A stretch of 64,000 nucleotides of DNA from Aphrophora alni (GCA_963513935.1 OY740770.1:87703267-87767266); one strand, 5' to 3'. Positions 39,901-55,225 are shown, numbered from the stretch's first letter. Notes: generated by a model not told the origin, from the letters alone. Made by a program: numbers and translations.

Positions 39901-42900
39901 GATTGCTTCTGTCAACATAGACAGTTTTTCTAGGCTAGTCGATACATCTAATATGTTTTCAACCAAGGCATTTCCCTTGCTGAAATTACTTCTACATTTC
40001 ATTTTCAAAGAGCGTTCTACACCCCTCTTATTTACAAACATTCCTACACTATCTTCTCTCCTAAACATATCAGAATCTATTGACCTAAATTTGTCAGCTG
40101 TCAGTTTCGAATCTCTTACCCCACCAGTTCTGTATCCTATTATAAAGTCTTCTTTTGTACATATGTTTTCATACTTATATTCAAAACTACTCTTTTCACA
40201 TAAACTCTTATTTGTCTGTTCTTGGACTTGAAAGATACTCTTAAATTTTAGCATTACATATTTTTTAAATTCTACATTGTTATGACACACTTGTTTTTTA
40301 AAATAAACAGCTGATTCCTTTGTTATCAGATTATTTACTCCTACATTGTTTTTTAAATCATTTATACTATATCTAACCCCACCAGACACATTAATTTCAA
40401 CATTTTTCTTAATTCCTAACTTTTCCTTGTTACAAATCCTATTGTTTATTTGTTTAAAAATATAATCATTTACATAATTATCTTCTATTATTATTAAGTC
40501 ATCTGAAATCTCTTCTACTTCATTAAAATTATTAATTTCAACTTCAGCTACTGCTTGATCTAAATAATTGTTATCTATATTATCAATATTTTCTATCAAA
40601 ACACCTTCTACACTATTTATCTGTTCAAATTCTACTTTATTATTATTTTCAACAGCATAGATACTCATACCTACATCACTCGTTATTTCTTTCTGTACTT
40701 GACCTAACCTGTCCACTACATTAATTCCCATTTGCTTCTTTTCCCATTTCAAATTGTATTCTAATTTTACACAATCTGGTTTTAATTCAAACCTAATTTC
40801 TTCAAATTTTTTACACATTACTTCCTTTAAATTTAAATTATCTTGTCTTAACTCTAACTTGCTTTGTTTTAAGTCATTGTCTATTTTATCCAATTTAACA
40901 TTATTTTGTTCAAGTTTAACATTTAAATTTTCCAGTTTAGCATTAATTTCTAGCTTATTTTGATCAAATTTGGTATTTAACTCTAAACTACTCTGTTCCA
41001 ATTTATTATTAAAGTCTTCAAACTTATTATTTATTTCTTTTAATTCTAAATTATTTCGTTCAAATTTAGTATTAAATTCTTGTTTTAACTCTAAACTATT
41101 TTGATCAAACTTATTATTTAATTCTACATTATTTTTATCAAGCCTAGCATTAGTTTCTAAACTACTTTGATTAATTTCTTTTTTTGTTTCTAAACTACTT
41201 TGCTCAAATTTATTTATCAAAATCTCAAACATTTTCTTAATTTCTTCATTTTGATCATTTGTTTCTACACTCTTGTTTAACCTAACCTGTTTAGTTACCC
41301 TAACCTGTTCAGACCTTAGATTATTATTATTAGTATCCTCCATTTTTAGTTATTATTATTATTTACCTTTAGTTTTAAATTTAAATTGTAATTACCAACA
41401 TCATTACCCTAACCTGTTTACTATTACTAACATTTATTATTTCTGAATCCATCTTAGTTTATTATATTTAACACAAAAGAAAATTTTAAAGAGAATCTTT
41501 CTGATTTTACAAAGAATGTCCTTACCTTGTTAAATATTTTCATTTTACCAAAATCACTGCTTTTTCGACTATAATCGCCCCAAGGTTGGGAGACAATTGA
41601 AGTAATTCTAAATAAAAGCTGAAGTTAACATGAAATTGTAAGTTATTTAAAAATAAAAAAAAGTTATCTTTTGAACTTGAAGAGTTCCTACGTTGTTTAT
41701 TTAATTTTGAAAATGAATTTAATTATTGTTAATTGGTTAATATTGGGCGCCAGACCTAGTGGTCATTATTTATTAAAAAATGAATTTATTAAATTTATTT
41801 ATCTCAAGGGTCGTAAGCTCTTTTAACAGTGTACTCCACAGTGATATTGGTTTTGATCAATGAAAACATTTGTAGCTGTAATTTAACAAAAAAACATTTA
41901 TTAATTAAAATCATACACATACATGAATAATTCAAATATAAAATTATAAATTATACATCCTATTTTAAATTTGTTATATTTCCCTTTGAGGAAGGTTTTA
42001 AATTCTGACAAAAAAATTTCTTGACTCTACTTTAATTTGTATGTTGCAACTTTTGAAAATTATTTAGTGAAGCAAACAATTTAGTATCATCTGTAAATCT
42101 TTCATTGAAATTACTTCATCCAACCAAATGTTGAATTCATGAAATATCTTTGATTTCAAAGATATGAGATAATGATTTAAAAGTTATTAAAATTATAAAT
42201 TCATACATAAAATCATAGAATAAATAGTTATTATAAATAATTTAACAATACTTGATATTTTTAGTGTTTTTTAACACTGAGTTTAGGTCCTTTTTTGAAT
42301 TTTCATCCAGTACTCCGGTCCGCTGAGACGTAGGCTTTTGTGATGGTATCTGCTTGTTATCTACACATGTTGAGAGATTAGTTGTCATAATTTTGGTCAC
42401 ACACGTCGATAATACCAAAAAAACGTCTTTTGACACAAAGTATACAGTTCTTTACTTTCATAAAAACTTATGTCTATCTCGAAAATTGATTGTTCGTTTT
42501 ATTGAACACGTGCAAATATTGCATCATCCATATAAAATGTGCATTTCTTAGTCACTTCGAATGCTCAAACTAGACTGTCCCCAACTAAAACTGTTTTTTA
42601 TGCAAAATACCATAGGTCTGATCACTACAGTTCCCAGGATGAGACTCTAAATTAAATAAATCACATTTTTAACAAAACGTCCCTATACAAACTTTCATAG
42701 GTCTGACTTACTCAGCTCCCAAACTAAGACTGTCTATAATATTTAAACTACATTTTGAAAATATTTGTCCACACTGAAAACACGTCTCACTTCCTTGAAA
42801 GTTCTACTAAGACTCTTCTAGCTATTCGCCATGAGATCTCTTGTCCTATAACTGGAAACCGTTCCTCACTCCTCTGTTATTTCCGCTGTTATAAACAGTT

Positions 42901-45900
42901 CACACACCCTCAATATTTTCGCACAATTTATCAATAATTGTAACAAAAAAACAAACACTTGTACTTAATTATGTTATACTAAAAATAAACACTTGTAATT
43001 AATTATGTCATACTAATATTAAACATGGTTATTTTATTTTTTAATCTTGAAAATCCATCTTGTTTCTATAAATGAATTTACCGAAGACTGCATCGATTCA
43101 ATGGCTTCCCCCTCCCTCTGTATTTTCATCACGCGCTTTTAAATATATGATAAACTCCAAATTCTAATTTTCACATTATTACACCTGTAATCATCACTGT
43201 CTGATTTCAGTATCAACTAAATGATTTAAATTAGTAATATGTTAGGGCTATTTCATATTTGCAAATATTTTGATTAGATGTTTAATTTTTTTTTTAATTG
43301 TTTTTTAGTCAATTTTTTTTTTATGGGGGGAGGCAGTACAGACATCCATTGTTTCACACTTTATTGGTGCTGACAAAATTCATTGCCAATTTGTAGTTTT
43401 ATGTCTGTTGCAGATGGATACAAGATGTATCATAAAGCTGTAGAAATGCACTATAAATGGCTTTTGAATTCGTCAAACTTGATAACAGAACAACACATAA
43501 TTTCATTTTATCAAGAAACCCTTTGTAGTATGTCCACATATCTTGCTGAACTGATGGTTCGGTATGACGTTCCTGTCTTAACTGTGGCTATAATTATACA
43601 AGTTCAGGTAAGATAAAGGATTTTTATTGTTTCTTTTTATAATAAAGTTCAATTTGTGTAAATGATTAGGGGAAGAAGAGAGGGTAAAAGAATAAAATAA
43701 AATACTCTGCAAGGAAATAATATGGTAATGTGAAAGGACTTGGTGATTTTTATATACAGTTTTCGCAAGTTTGCTGACTTTCCATGTCATCAAGCTACAC
43801 AAAATGAACATATGAGTATAAAACCCAATCTAAAGAAGAGCTATTAAAAAACAGTTTCGATAGGCCACCATTTTAAAATTTCTGCCCATTTATTTAAAAT
43901 TCAGTTTCTCATTAAGTGCTTATTCTGCCACCATATTGACATTGGAGTCAATATAATCCTTCATTTATGTCAGTCACATTCATTTAAGGAAATAGTAGAT
44001 TAATTATCAGCAGGTAGACCTGATAACTATAGAAATTATAATCAATGAATATTGTGGTGACTAAAGTTCCCACAAGTTTTAATATCGTTTTTTTTGGAAG
44101 CCGAAATTGGATTATATCAGTTTGCCCCCACCCCTCACAACAGATTCTTAAACAACGAAACCAAGCAAGATTACAGAGAGTAACCTCCAAGGAAGCGAGA
44201 CGTATTCTGAGGACATGACTTCACCCACAGATGGACCAGATGTGGACACATTTGCTTTAACACATAGAGTGCAGCTAGGTCGCCGGCGCCATATTTCTTG
44301 CACCTCCTGCATTTTTTTAAATGTCTTCTACTGTGCCAAGACGATGATCTTTCATGTGAATTTTCACTTTTGCTAAATATGGTGAATATAGAGAGTGTGG
44401 GATGGTGGCAATATTGTTTTTGGTCCAAAATTGTATTGTTCTCATTGAAGTGTGAGCAGGTGCATTGTTGTGATGCAACAACCAGTTTTGGTATTTACAT
44501 AATTTGGGCCTTTATCGTCACACATTTTCTCTCAGCCGCTTCAAAAGTCACAATAAAAAACTGAGTTCACTGTAACTCCAGTTGCCACGAACCTTCAATG
44601 GACAATGCTTTTGATATGCGTGGATTTTATTGCACTTCAGAGTAGACAAATCAAAGATTGTTTCACGACGGTCTTCGTGAATGAATTGTCTCGAATTTTT
44701 TCAACTTTTCATCCGTTTTGCTCATACAAGGTCGCCCTGAATGATGATCATCTTCAAGAGAAGTTCTACTAGCCTTAAAATGAGTGTACCCCTCAAAAAC
44801 CTGTGTTCTGTAGCTAATGTTCTTCAAAAGCTTCTCGAAGTATTGCAAAAGTTATAGTAGGTGATTTACCAAGTTTAAAACAAAATTTGATGCAAACTCG
44901 TTGCTTAAATTTAGTAGCCATCATAAAATTTGCAAATTGACGTTAACACACGATTACAAAACACAACTCGTAGACCAAACAAAACCACAATGCAGCGAAA
45001 CTGGCATACTATAGATACTACATAATCAGACACTGGGGAGCTAGCTTGTACAGTCATGTACAACAGTCGTGATGAGTAACATTCCGGGAACTTTCTGATA
45101 GACCCTCACACAGATATTTTCCTCATTAAACCTACTATAGTTACAAGGATGTTAGGCGATGTTGACTGAAAGGTTTTTTTGCTTTTAAACAACAACGAAA
45201 ATCAAAAATCTTTAGAGACCAAATATTAAACCACAATATTAGACATCTAAAAAACAATATTTCAAATAACACAAAATATTAACAAAAGCTTATTAGACAG
45301 TGACATTTAAATGTTTATCCAAACTAAAACTTATAGTGTTGTTTTATATTTTTTAAACATTATCTACTTTCTCACTTATAGGCCCCTATTTAATATAGAA
45401 AAAGTTATGTGATCGGTCGAAAGTCGATGTCAAGTTTTTTGCTTGATATATCTGTTTTGAGATCCTGAAAATCCAAAATAATAGTTTTGGAATGATGTCT
45501 GTTTTCATATATCATATTATGTGTAGTGCTTTACAGCCCAAATGCGTGAACTGATTTTAATTATGACGTGGATATATGTTGGCCTTATCTCGGAATTTTG
45601 TTTTATTTTTAAGACTAAAAATTTAGGGTCAACTGCCATAAACACAAATTATGATTTTTCTCAAAATCGGCTCTAACAATTTTTATCAAGTGTTATTGGA
45701 AAAATCCTAAAATTGGCCATGAGGCTGATGTAAAATACATAGTTTCACAAAAATGCCATTTTTTTCCAAATTTTAGTGAGGTGTGAAGATTAATGTTTTA
45801 AACCTGTGTGCAAATTTACAAATAAAACAATGCTACAGTTCAGGAACAAATTATAATAAAACAAAAATGAACCTTGACCACCGTCATTAAAAGCTCAATT

Positions 45901-48900
45901 TTAATCAAACACAATTTACGCTAAGGATATATTTATATAACAGGTGAAACAAGTTTAGGCTTTTTAAATATACAGTGGAACTTGGTTATAACGTCATCAA
46001 AGGGACCGGAAGTTTTTTAACGTTATATCCGAGTGACGTTATAAAAAAGCAGCCTTAAATCTGAGTGAAAGGACAAAGTAAAAACGCAAATGTTCTTCGT
46101 CTTTGTAACCTTCACTTAGAGTTGGCCACGTCTTCTGCACCCATTCACTCGTAACGTTCTGATCAACACTTTTTGCTTCGCCACAAATCTTCGCAAAGGA
46201 GATTGAATGTCTCGCTTTGAAACGATCAAGCCAGCCGTTTGAACATGTAAAATTAGAACCGAATATTTGTCCAAACTCAGTCGCTTTTTCTTTAAGAATT
46301 GGTCCACTAATAGGAATGTTGGCGCTGCGGCATTGCTTAAACCATTTAAGCAACGCCTCATCCACATCACTATGTTGGCACTTTCTTATTTTTTTTACGT
46401 TTTCTCCGTCTTCCTTAAACGCGGTTAAAATTTTGTCTTTATTCTTTAAAATTGAACCTACTGTAGAATTTACCAGACCAAACTCACGACACACATCAGC
46501 AATTTTTCTTCCACTTTCCACCGCTCTGATCAACCGCACTTTTTCCTTGATAGGAAGCACCTTCCGTTTGACACCACAACTTGACATTGCACAAACAAAA
46601 CACAACTAACGACGTATAAAACAACTGTCAACACACGCGATGCTCACACGGAGGTAGGTAGTGATGTGACTGATGATTTACCGTAACTAATGAAACAAAC
46701 AATACAGTACAGTGTGCCTGTGTCACCACAGTCATTGACCTTGTAGAATGTAGGGGTGGGAAGGGATAAGACCCAGGTATGCGGGACAGCCCCCGCCCCC
46801 TCGAGACACCAATTACACAAAAGAGTTTTATCCCGTCACCAGCTCAACGTCCGGCTTGTGACCTGTTTTTGCTTTTGTTGTTTCTACACATTGTTTCTAT
46901 GAATTTTGGGACATAATACAAGCACACTACCACTTTTGCAACCTAAGAATCGCAAAATGTTTGACGCTATAGCCGAGTGCCGCGATATTTGTTGACGATA
47001 TAAACGGGTTTTCGTATAACATAAAATGTTCAATTTTGGCCGGTCTGTATAAAATGTGACGTTAAACCCGAGTTGACGTTACAGCCGATGCTGTTATAAC
47101 CAAGTTCCACTGTATAAATATTTTTTCAAAGACTGTGTCTACGGGTTCATTTTCACTTTTTTATTGACAACTATGCAACTAACATTTTCAGTGATGTTTA
47201 GTTTTAGTTAGTTTTTATTTTGATTTGGAGATAATTAAATGAGAAATTTTGCAATGTTTTTCACCATTTATTTCAATATGTTAGCTACTAAATATTTATT
47301 TTAAATTAATGTATGTTTGGTTCCAATAATTTGTATAAAAATTAAGCAATATATCTTTTATTTTAGAACACTTTTAATCAGGTATATAATTTCCAATATT
47401 CTAAAGGAATTGCATTAACCCAATAATAAATTACTGCTTACTCAGTCCTGAATAGAATGTAAATTAATGTTTTACTAAATTACCAATTATTAACACACCT
47501 CAATTTATTTATTTAAAATTTGAGGCTTTATAACTATGTGGAAGTCAAACATTATGTCATGTAAAAAAGAAACACACAGTTCTGTTATAAATCCGCAATG
47601 GTTGTTTATTGCACAATTGTTAAACAACCATTGTGGATTATAACAGTGTTTTTCTTTTCCCTCATACCATAACTCTGCTGTTATTAAATATAAATTCATT
47701 TAATCTTATATTCATCTGCCAGAATATCTAAAAATAATGATGTATTTTTTCATTGCATATTTCATCTTCTTTTTTTTAAACATCCTGTACTATCCCTTTG
47801 TACTGCCATAGCCCACACTGTTGTATTAAGGGCTTTGAAATTAAGATTCAAATATCTTTCTACATAAAATATAAATCCACTTTCATTTTTTCCTGTCAGT
47901 TATCTGCATTTTTTTAGAATGGAATAGCTAGATCTTCTATGTTAAAAAATTTATAATAATAAACATGGTTAATTTTGTTTCATATTTTAAACAAAAACAC
48001 ATTTTATTATCAACATGAAGAAATTAGGAATAATAAAAATACCTAATTAACTAGTTTTAAATGCTGATTAAATTAAACAAATACCTTCATAGTTAAATAT
48101 CCTTGTGATAAGGAAAACAAAGATTTCCCAAACCACAAAATCAAAGAACAAAATTAAGACTGCAATAAGTCTAGTTATGTTTGTTATATTACCCTAATTA
48201 TTCTTATTTTTGTGTTTCGGGTAATCCTTGTTTTTTTTTGTTTTTTTTTATTCTCATTGCTACAGTACTACTTGGACATTTAAAATACTTGCTGTGTTAA
48301 GATTTTTTAAAATTATTTCAATAAGGAAATAATATGTTTTATTCAGTTTATTTTTACTAAATAGATAAACTACTTTAAATTTAAAGGAACATCAGGAAAA
48401 ATAGGTCATTATTTCATTAAATATTTTGTGATGTATATATAAGTTAGTAATATGTCTACTAAACAATTTTGAAAAAAGAAAGAACACAGAAGTAAAAATG
48501 TAACTTCATTTTAAATTCATGTTTATATGGTACCATAAGGTTTATATTATGACTTATTATTAATTTACTTACTTAGTTAAACAAGTACTAGGCTCAGGAC
48601 AAAAATGTACTAAACACAATTTTGAAGATATCGGTTGAAACATGAAATTTGAAAGATTGATTTCCTCAACTTTAACATTAAACTAAAGTACAGTGCTCTC
48701 TCGGTAATCCGGCAGATATCGGACCGGAGCACTGCCGGATTACCGAAAACGCCGGATTACTGGAAAATATTGAGAAAAACGCAGATATCATTTGAAAATC
48801 AGTTTTAATTGCATTGTACTATACAAAGTAAAAAAAGTACAAAAATACATCATATAACTCACACTATTCCTTGGAAGTAGACGGCTGGAAATATGCATCA

Positions 48901-51900
48901 ATTGTCTGTTGCTTTTTACGGTTAAGAGACACTTTGAGAACTTGTTCCTGTAACCTTCTTAAAACTAAGACATCGTTAGCAGAGACGCCATTTTCCTCCG
49001 CCCAGGCAATTGACGTGGCAAACGAGGCGATGGCCGCATCGTGAGAGATTGATTGTACAGCCGCTGTTACTTCTCCTTCGACCAGTTCCTCGTCCTCTTC
49101 CTCTCTTGCCACTTCCTCTATGATGTCATCTTCTGTCATAAACTGGTTGTTTTCATCACCTTCACCGGTAAGCCACACGCCTACGTCATCAGTTGTCAAT
49201 GCGTTATCCTGTGAATCCACGAGTTGTTCGTTTACCACGTCTCGCAGTAGATTAATCTCTCTCTCTTCACTGGCTTTCTTGTTCGGTTCATCTTTTTTGT
49301 ACTGATCCAGTAGTGTCATGTCCGGCCATAGGGGTTTCCAAGAGCAAATGATGACTTTCTCGTCAAGATTTTCCCAAGCATTAGCAAGCGAGTATACCAC
49401 GTCTTTCAGGTTTATTTCTTTCAAGGATTCAATAACACTTTCATCCTTAGACAACACTTTGTACAATAAGCTCTTTTTGTATTGCATTTTAATCGCCTGG
49501 ATAACGTTCTGGTCCATTGGTTGTAAGAGGGGGGTCACATTCGGCGGTAAGAACATCACACGAATAAAACTGTCGGCTGAATTCAACTCATCTTCATCGG
49601 GGTGGCCAGGGCAGTTGTCTAAGATAAGCAAAGCTTTTTCTGGTAGTTTCCGCTCCTTCAAAAATCTTTTCACTGAGGGTTTAAAATGTTCATTAAACCA
49701 TTCAGTGAATACGGACTTATTCATCCACCCTTTGCTCTGGCTCATGTAATCAACAGGAAGTTTGATGTTTTTAAATGCCCTAGGACTCTTCGCCTTTCCT
49801 ATGACTAGCATTGTCACCTTATGTGCACCGCTTGCGTTTGAGCAAGGCATGAAAGTGACCCTATCCTTAGCCAATTTTCGTCCAGGAGCACTAGCTTCTC
49901 TACGATGCACAAATGTTTTTTTTGGCAACAACCGCCAAAATAAACCACTCTCGTCCGCATTGTAAACTTGGTCAGGAGTTAAATCACTTTCTTGGATAAC
50001 CTGTTTGAACCTTTCTTTATATGGCTCAACAGCGCTTTCGTCACATGAAAGTTTCTCACCCGTTGTACTTAGCAGTCTAATTCCATAACGTTGTTTGAAT
50101 TTCTGCAGCCATCCCTCGCTGGCTTGGAAATCATCCTTTTTTGTAATTTTCCGGTAAAATTCTCTAGCCTTTCCTTTAAGGATTTCACCAGAAATTGGTG
50201 TATGCCTACCACGTTCTTGTAAAAACCAAGCATATAGGCTATCGTCAACTTTAGGATTTTCACCAGTTTTCAATGTCTGTCGATTACTTTTTAAATTTTC
50301 ATTCGTCTTAAAAAACGATTTTATTTTATCACTGTTTTTTCTTATGTCATGAACTGTAGCTCGACCAACACCGTATTCGTTAGCAACACTAGTTAACGTT
50401 TCGCCCTTTTCAAGCCGCTTTAGGATTTCATGTTTATCTAACAAAGATAGAGTTTTATGTTTACGTTTTTTCTGCACGGATGCCATCGTCAATACAACAC
50501 TACTACAACTGTCCTACACTAAGCAGGTAACACACGCGGGACAGATTGAGGAGCACTAAACGCGGTGCGATCGTGACTAAGACTGACGGAGTGAGTGAGG
50601 GGGGCATGCGTGAGTCATCACTTTTGGCGCCAATGCATTGTTTACTCAGACACTAGTGTCTTGTTACTGCGTGGGAAACATTGTACTGTACTGTATTGGG
50701 GACGCATTATTCGAATACAAAACGCCGGATTACTGGATGTGCCGGAGAGCTGAGATGCCGGATTACAGAGGGAGTACTGTATATACCTTTCTTTTTTATA
50801 CAGAAAATTATCTGAAATTACATTGGAAAAAAGAATAAATATGGGGTAAAGTAATCCATATGTTGATTTTTTCTTTTTTTATAGTTTTCCTTTTTTTCTG
50901 TTAATACAAATTCTGTAGTTTTTAGATCATTGGAGAAAGTTGTTCTTCCAATACTTTTACCAGGTTAACAGTATAAAAAAAAGGAATTCTTCTCTTTGCT
51001 TGCTTAAACAAGTTATAACCACAAACCACATGTCATGATATTTGTAATTAAAAGTTTTATTTTCAGAACCTTGTTTGCTGTGAAGCTTAGAAAATGTGCA
51101 TTTAAAAGTTTCTGATCATTGCACATTAATTGCATGAAGTTTACAAACTTAACTGAATAAAATTAGTTTTGGTATGGTAAGATAAATAAAGATTGTAATA
51201 TTTTTTGGTTAATTTAATCAAAACTTACAGTTATTCCAAATTATAATTTCATGAAATTTCTATATTTTTGAATCAGTTCAGATTCCATCTCCATGACATT
51301 TTTTTATTAAATTTTAAAAAAAAAGTTTTAACATATAATATTACTATAAGATTTTGTTACGCAATTGACTAATATAATTAGTTTTTAGAAATACCTGGTT
51401 ACAAGAGAGATACTTCTCCTTCGATTTCAGCTGAGAGAATAGAGACTAGCAAGTTCTCTTGAATTAGAATAATCTCAATATAGCAAAAGTGGCCCACAAC
51501 ACTATCTAGGAGATAACAAGTAGAACTTCATCTGCTTGACATAGCTTATTCAGTATATTTGTAGTTTTGAAACTCCCACAGTTTAAACTGCTGTGTATAG
51601 TTTATTTTAAAACTATCACAAGTTATAATACACTTATTATTCTAATAGTTATATTCTTTGTTTTTAATGGGGTTACTAAAATAAATATTAAAACACATAA
51701 TATCCTCCTTTCCTAGCTATGTAACATCACTTTTTCCACTGCCTGATACAATTTTTTAATTTGATATGATTCTTAACTTTAAACACAGACTGTCCCATAC
51801 CTTCTTATTAACAAACTGGTAGTCCTATTAGGCCTAATCTATGTACTAAGATATTTACTGTACTCTCTTCCTTATTGGTTGACAAAAGAAGCCATATTAG

Positions 51901-54900
51901 ACCTTCAATACTAACAAAGATATTTAGATTATTCTCCTTCTCGTAGAAAAACTGTAACTCCACTAGACCAACCTATAAGTTGCAAAATATATATAGCTCT
52001 CGTCTTGACAAAGTGGTAGCTGGATCCAATAGGGCACTACTACTTTAAAAAATGTTTACTGCTTTCCACTTTTTTGAAAAAAAAAGAAAAAAGAAAAAAA
52101 AAGTTAGCCCCATTAGACCAACTAGAGTTACAAATATATTAGGTGATCATGACCGAAAGGTTTTTGTTTTAAAACAACATGAAAATAAAAATAAGGAAAG
52201 ATGTTTATAGCTCCACTAACCCAAATCTACATTTAACGAGATATTAAACTAATTGATTTCACTATTCTAGATAAAGTGCTGGCCCTGTTAGGCCTAATCT
52301 ACAAACAAAGATGTTACCACACTCTCCTTCTTATTAACTAAGTAGTAGTACTTATTAGACCTACTATAATTATAAAGATGTTTACATTATTTTCATTCTT
52401 AGAGAAACTATAACTCCACTAGGCCAAACCTATAAGTAGGAAAATATTGATTGTACTCTTTCAGAAAGTGGTAGCTCCATTAAGTTTAATCTACTTACAG
52501 AATTATTTTTCTGTACTCTCCTTATTGATAAAGTTGTATTATTATTGTATTAGCCTCATTAACCCTAATAGATACAAAGATATTTACAAAATGTGATAAA
52601 CCTAAAAATAAAATGTACTAAATTTTATAGACTCATTATTTTAAATATGTAAAGATCTTATGTTTTAATATAGAATTAGAATTATTATTAATAACATGTT
52701 TATGTTATTTATAGATATTTTTCATCATGGTGATCAGTATTTCTGATCAAATGATAACCAGAAAGACAATTGTAACAGTTATTTCACTCTTTATTATGTT
52801 GATATCATCCGAGCGTTTATACTGCCAAGTTACTTCTACTGAGACTCTCATGTGCAGTTCTATTCTCATTACAGCGAATTGCTGCTTCATAACTTCTCTG
52901 AATATAACACTGGTTATATACAATAGATTTATTTTCAGATATATTCAACAAGTAAGTGTGTTTTTTTTTATTATTTTCAAATGTGTTTAATTATTTCTAA
53001 GATATAAATTAAAAGTAATATGATTTTATTTCAAAATTTTAGAGGAAAAGTCTCCCACAACTTGTTTTTTTTTTTTCAAAAATGTATCATTAAATTTTCT
53101 CTAATTTGTTGATGTCGTATAAAATATGATTTGTTCAAAATCATACATAAACACCTGCAGATAATGGGAAAGAGGAGCATACCTTAGTAGTTTTAGTAAA
53201 TTATTTTTAAATTTCAGAAATCCTGAGTTATTTGTATACTACTGAAATAAAAGTACAATTACCAAACATTATTTTAAATAGAGAAAAAAAAATAATGTAA
53301 TTTTGAAAACTACAAGAGGGATATGACTACTTTATATTAGGATGAAATCTAGCCTCTTTCATATTGTATAAGTTAAAAATACTGTCAATTTATTCTAAAT
53401 ATTGTTAAATGACATTGATAATATATTGGCAATAATAACTAATAAAAGCAGCTATTATTTAATACCAGCCACAAATTTATTTATTAACTAGCCACTGTCT
53501 AGTTCAATGTATAAAAAGTTATATAGTGTAAAAATAATGTCAGAACTGCTGAAAACAGTGCAAAATTAAGAAAACCAAATTCCATTTCTAATTTCATAGA
53601 ATATAACTTATGAAAATAAAATGAATACCACTAAAACATGTTGAACATGTTGTAAAATGCCAGAAAACATAAACATATTAAGGCAAGAGTTTCACTTCAT
53701 CATATTCTGTAACACATGAAGTACCATGTATACAACATCACATTTCTCGATCTGAATGTCAATTTGATTTATTAATACGAGGGCTATCCAGAAAATAGAT
53801 TATGTTTTCGTCTGTGCCCGCAAGGGGCTAGCGCGGCCATCTTGGTGTCAGGTCGTTACGCCGCTCAGTCAGCATCTAGTTGTGCTAGTGAGAGGTTCGT
53901 GCTGTACTCCGTCAGTTACTATGACAGTTTGAAATGTCTGCCTTGAAAATGACGTGAACTGTTAGATGCGTGCAGTAATAAGGTTTCTGACTGCAAAAAA
54001 CTGTAAACCGATAGACATCTATCGGCAGCTTTGTGATGTGTATGGGGACAACATTATCACTGAAGGTGGAGTGCATCAGTGGGTCATAAAATTTTTAAAT
54101 GGCCGTCACAACGAAGAGTGCAGTGGAAGATCCAGCATAGAGACTGCCGAACTTGTCGAAAAAGTTGATGCCGAAGTCCATAAAAACCAAAGATTCTCAC
54201 TAACAAAATTCTCTATGAGTTTTCCACAAATTTTGCATAGTTTGTTGCACAAAATCATCATCAAAAAGCTTGGTTACCACAAGTTTTGTGCAAGATGGAT
54301 ACCAAAAAACTTGACCGAGATCCACAAAAATCACCGAATGGCTGCAGCGTTAACGTTTTTGGACGCTTACGATAAAGATGGTGACTCATTACTCGATTGC
54401 ATCGTTACTGGTGATGAAACATGTGAACTACGAGACGAAATTGCAGTCAATGCAGTGGGGGGGCTCACAAATTCCCCCCAAAAACCAAAGAAATGCATGC
54501 AAACGATGTCAGCAAGGTAGGTGATGGCGACTGTTTTTTGCTACTGGAAAGATATGATTTTTGTGTACTTCCTGGAAAGAGGCACTACAATAAACTCTCA
54601 AAGGTATTGCCAAACTCTGCAAAACCTCAGAAGAGCAATACAAAACAAGCGCAGTGGAAAGTTGAGCTCAAAGATCTTGCTGATTCACGACAACGCCCGA
54701 CCCCACACGGCAAATGTCACTCGTGAAGTTCTTGAATCTTTTAAGTGGGAGTTGTTTCCTCATCCCCCGTTCAGTCCCAACCTGGCACCAATCGACTTCC
54801 ACTTATTCCCAGCAATGGAGAAGTGGCTGGTTATGCAGCATTTTGATGACAACATACAGCTGCAAGAAGAGGTAACCAAGTGGTTGAAGGCGCAGGCAGC

Positions 54901-55171
54901 CGAATTCTACGACGAAGGAATTTCCAAGCTCGTCCATCGCTACGATAAGTGCCTTAATTTGAATGGTGACTATGTAGAAAAGTAGTATTTAAGTGTGGCT
55001 TTCATCTATATATAATAAATTTTTATTCCAATACTTTGTTTATTTTTAATTCCAAAATGTAATCTACTTTCTGGATAGCCCTCGTATTATTTCTGGAATT
55101 TTGCACAAATGTACTTCATAGATTATTAACAAATATATTCTAAAATGACTCTCATTTAATAATCTATTTTG

Positions 55172-55225
<54 letters not shown>

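Larger units (their letters stand above)
34372..43183 (-). mobile_element. young LTR retrotransposon coding only for a Gag-like protein
   Basis: Two 1586-bp LTRs flank 5.6 kb, with a 4-bp target duplication CCTG (34368-34371 and 43184-43187). LTRs start TG and end CA. They differ at about five substitutions plus compensating A-run length changes, so the insertion is recent. Orientation follows the single long ORF on the minus strand. No protease, RT, RNase H or integrase motif was found. The 3.8 kb between this ORF and the 3' LTR has no coding capacity, so the copy must depend on enzymes from another element. Confidence 0.88.

Noticed and set aside
9447..55222. TA and A/T tracts as CRISPR or origin-like repeats
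   Set aside because: Simple microsatellites in eukaryotic DNA; no spacers, DnaA boxes or similar structure.
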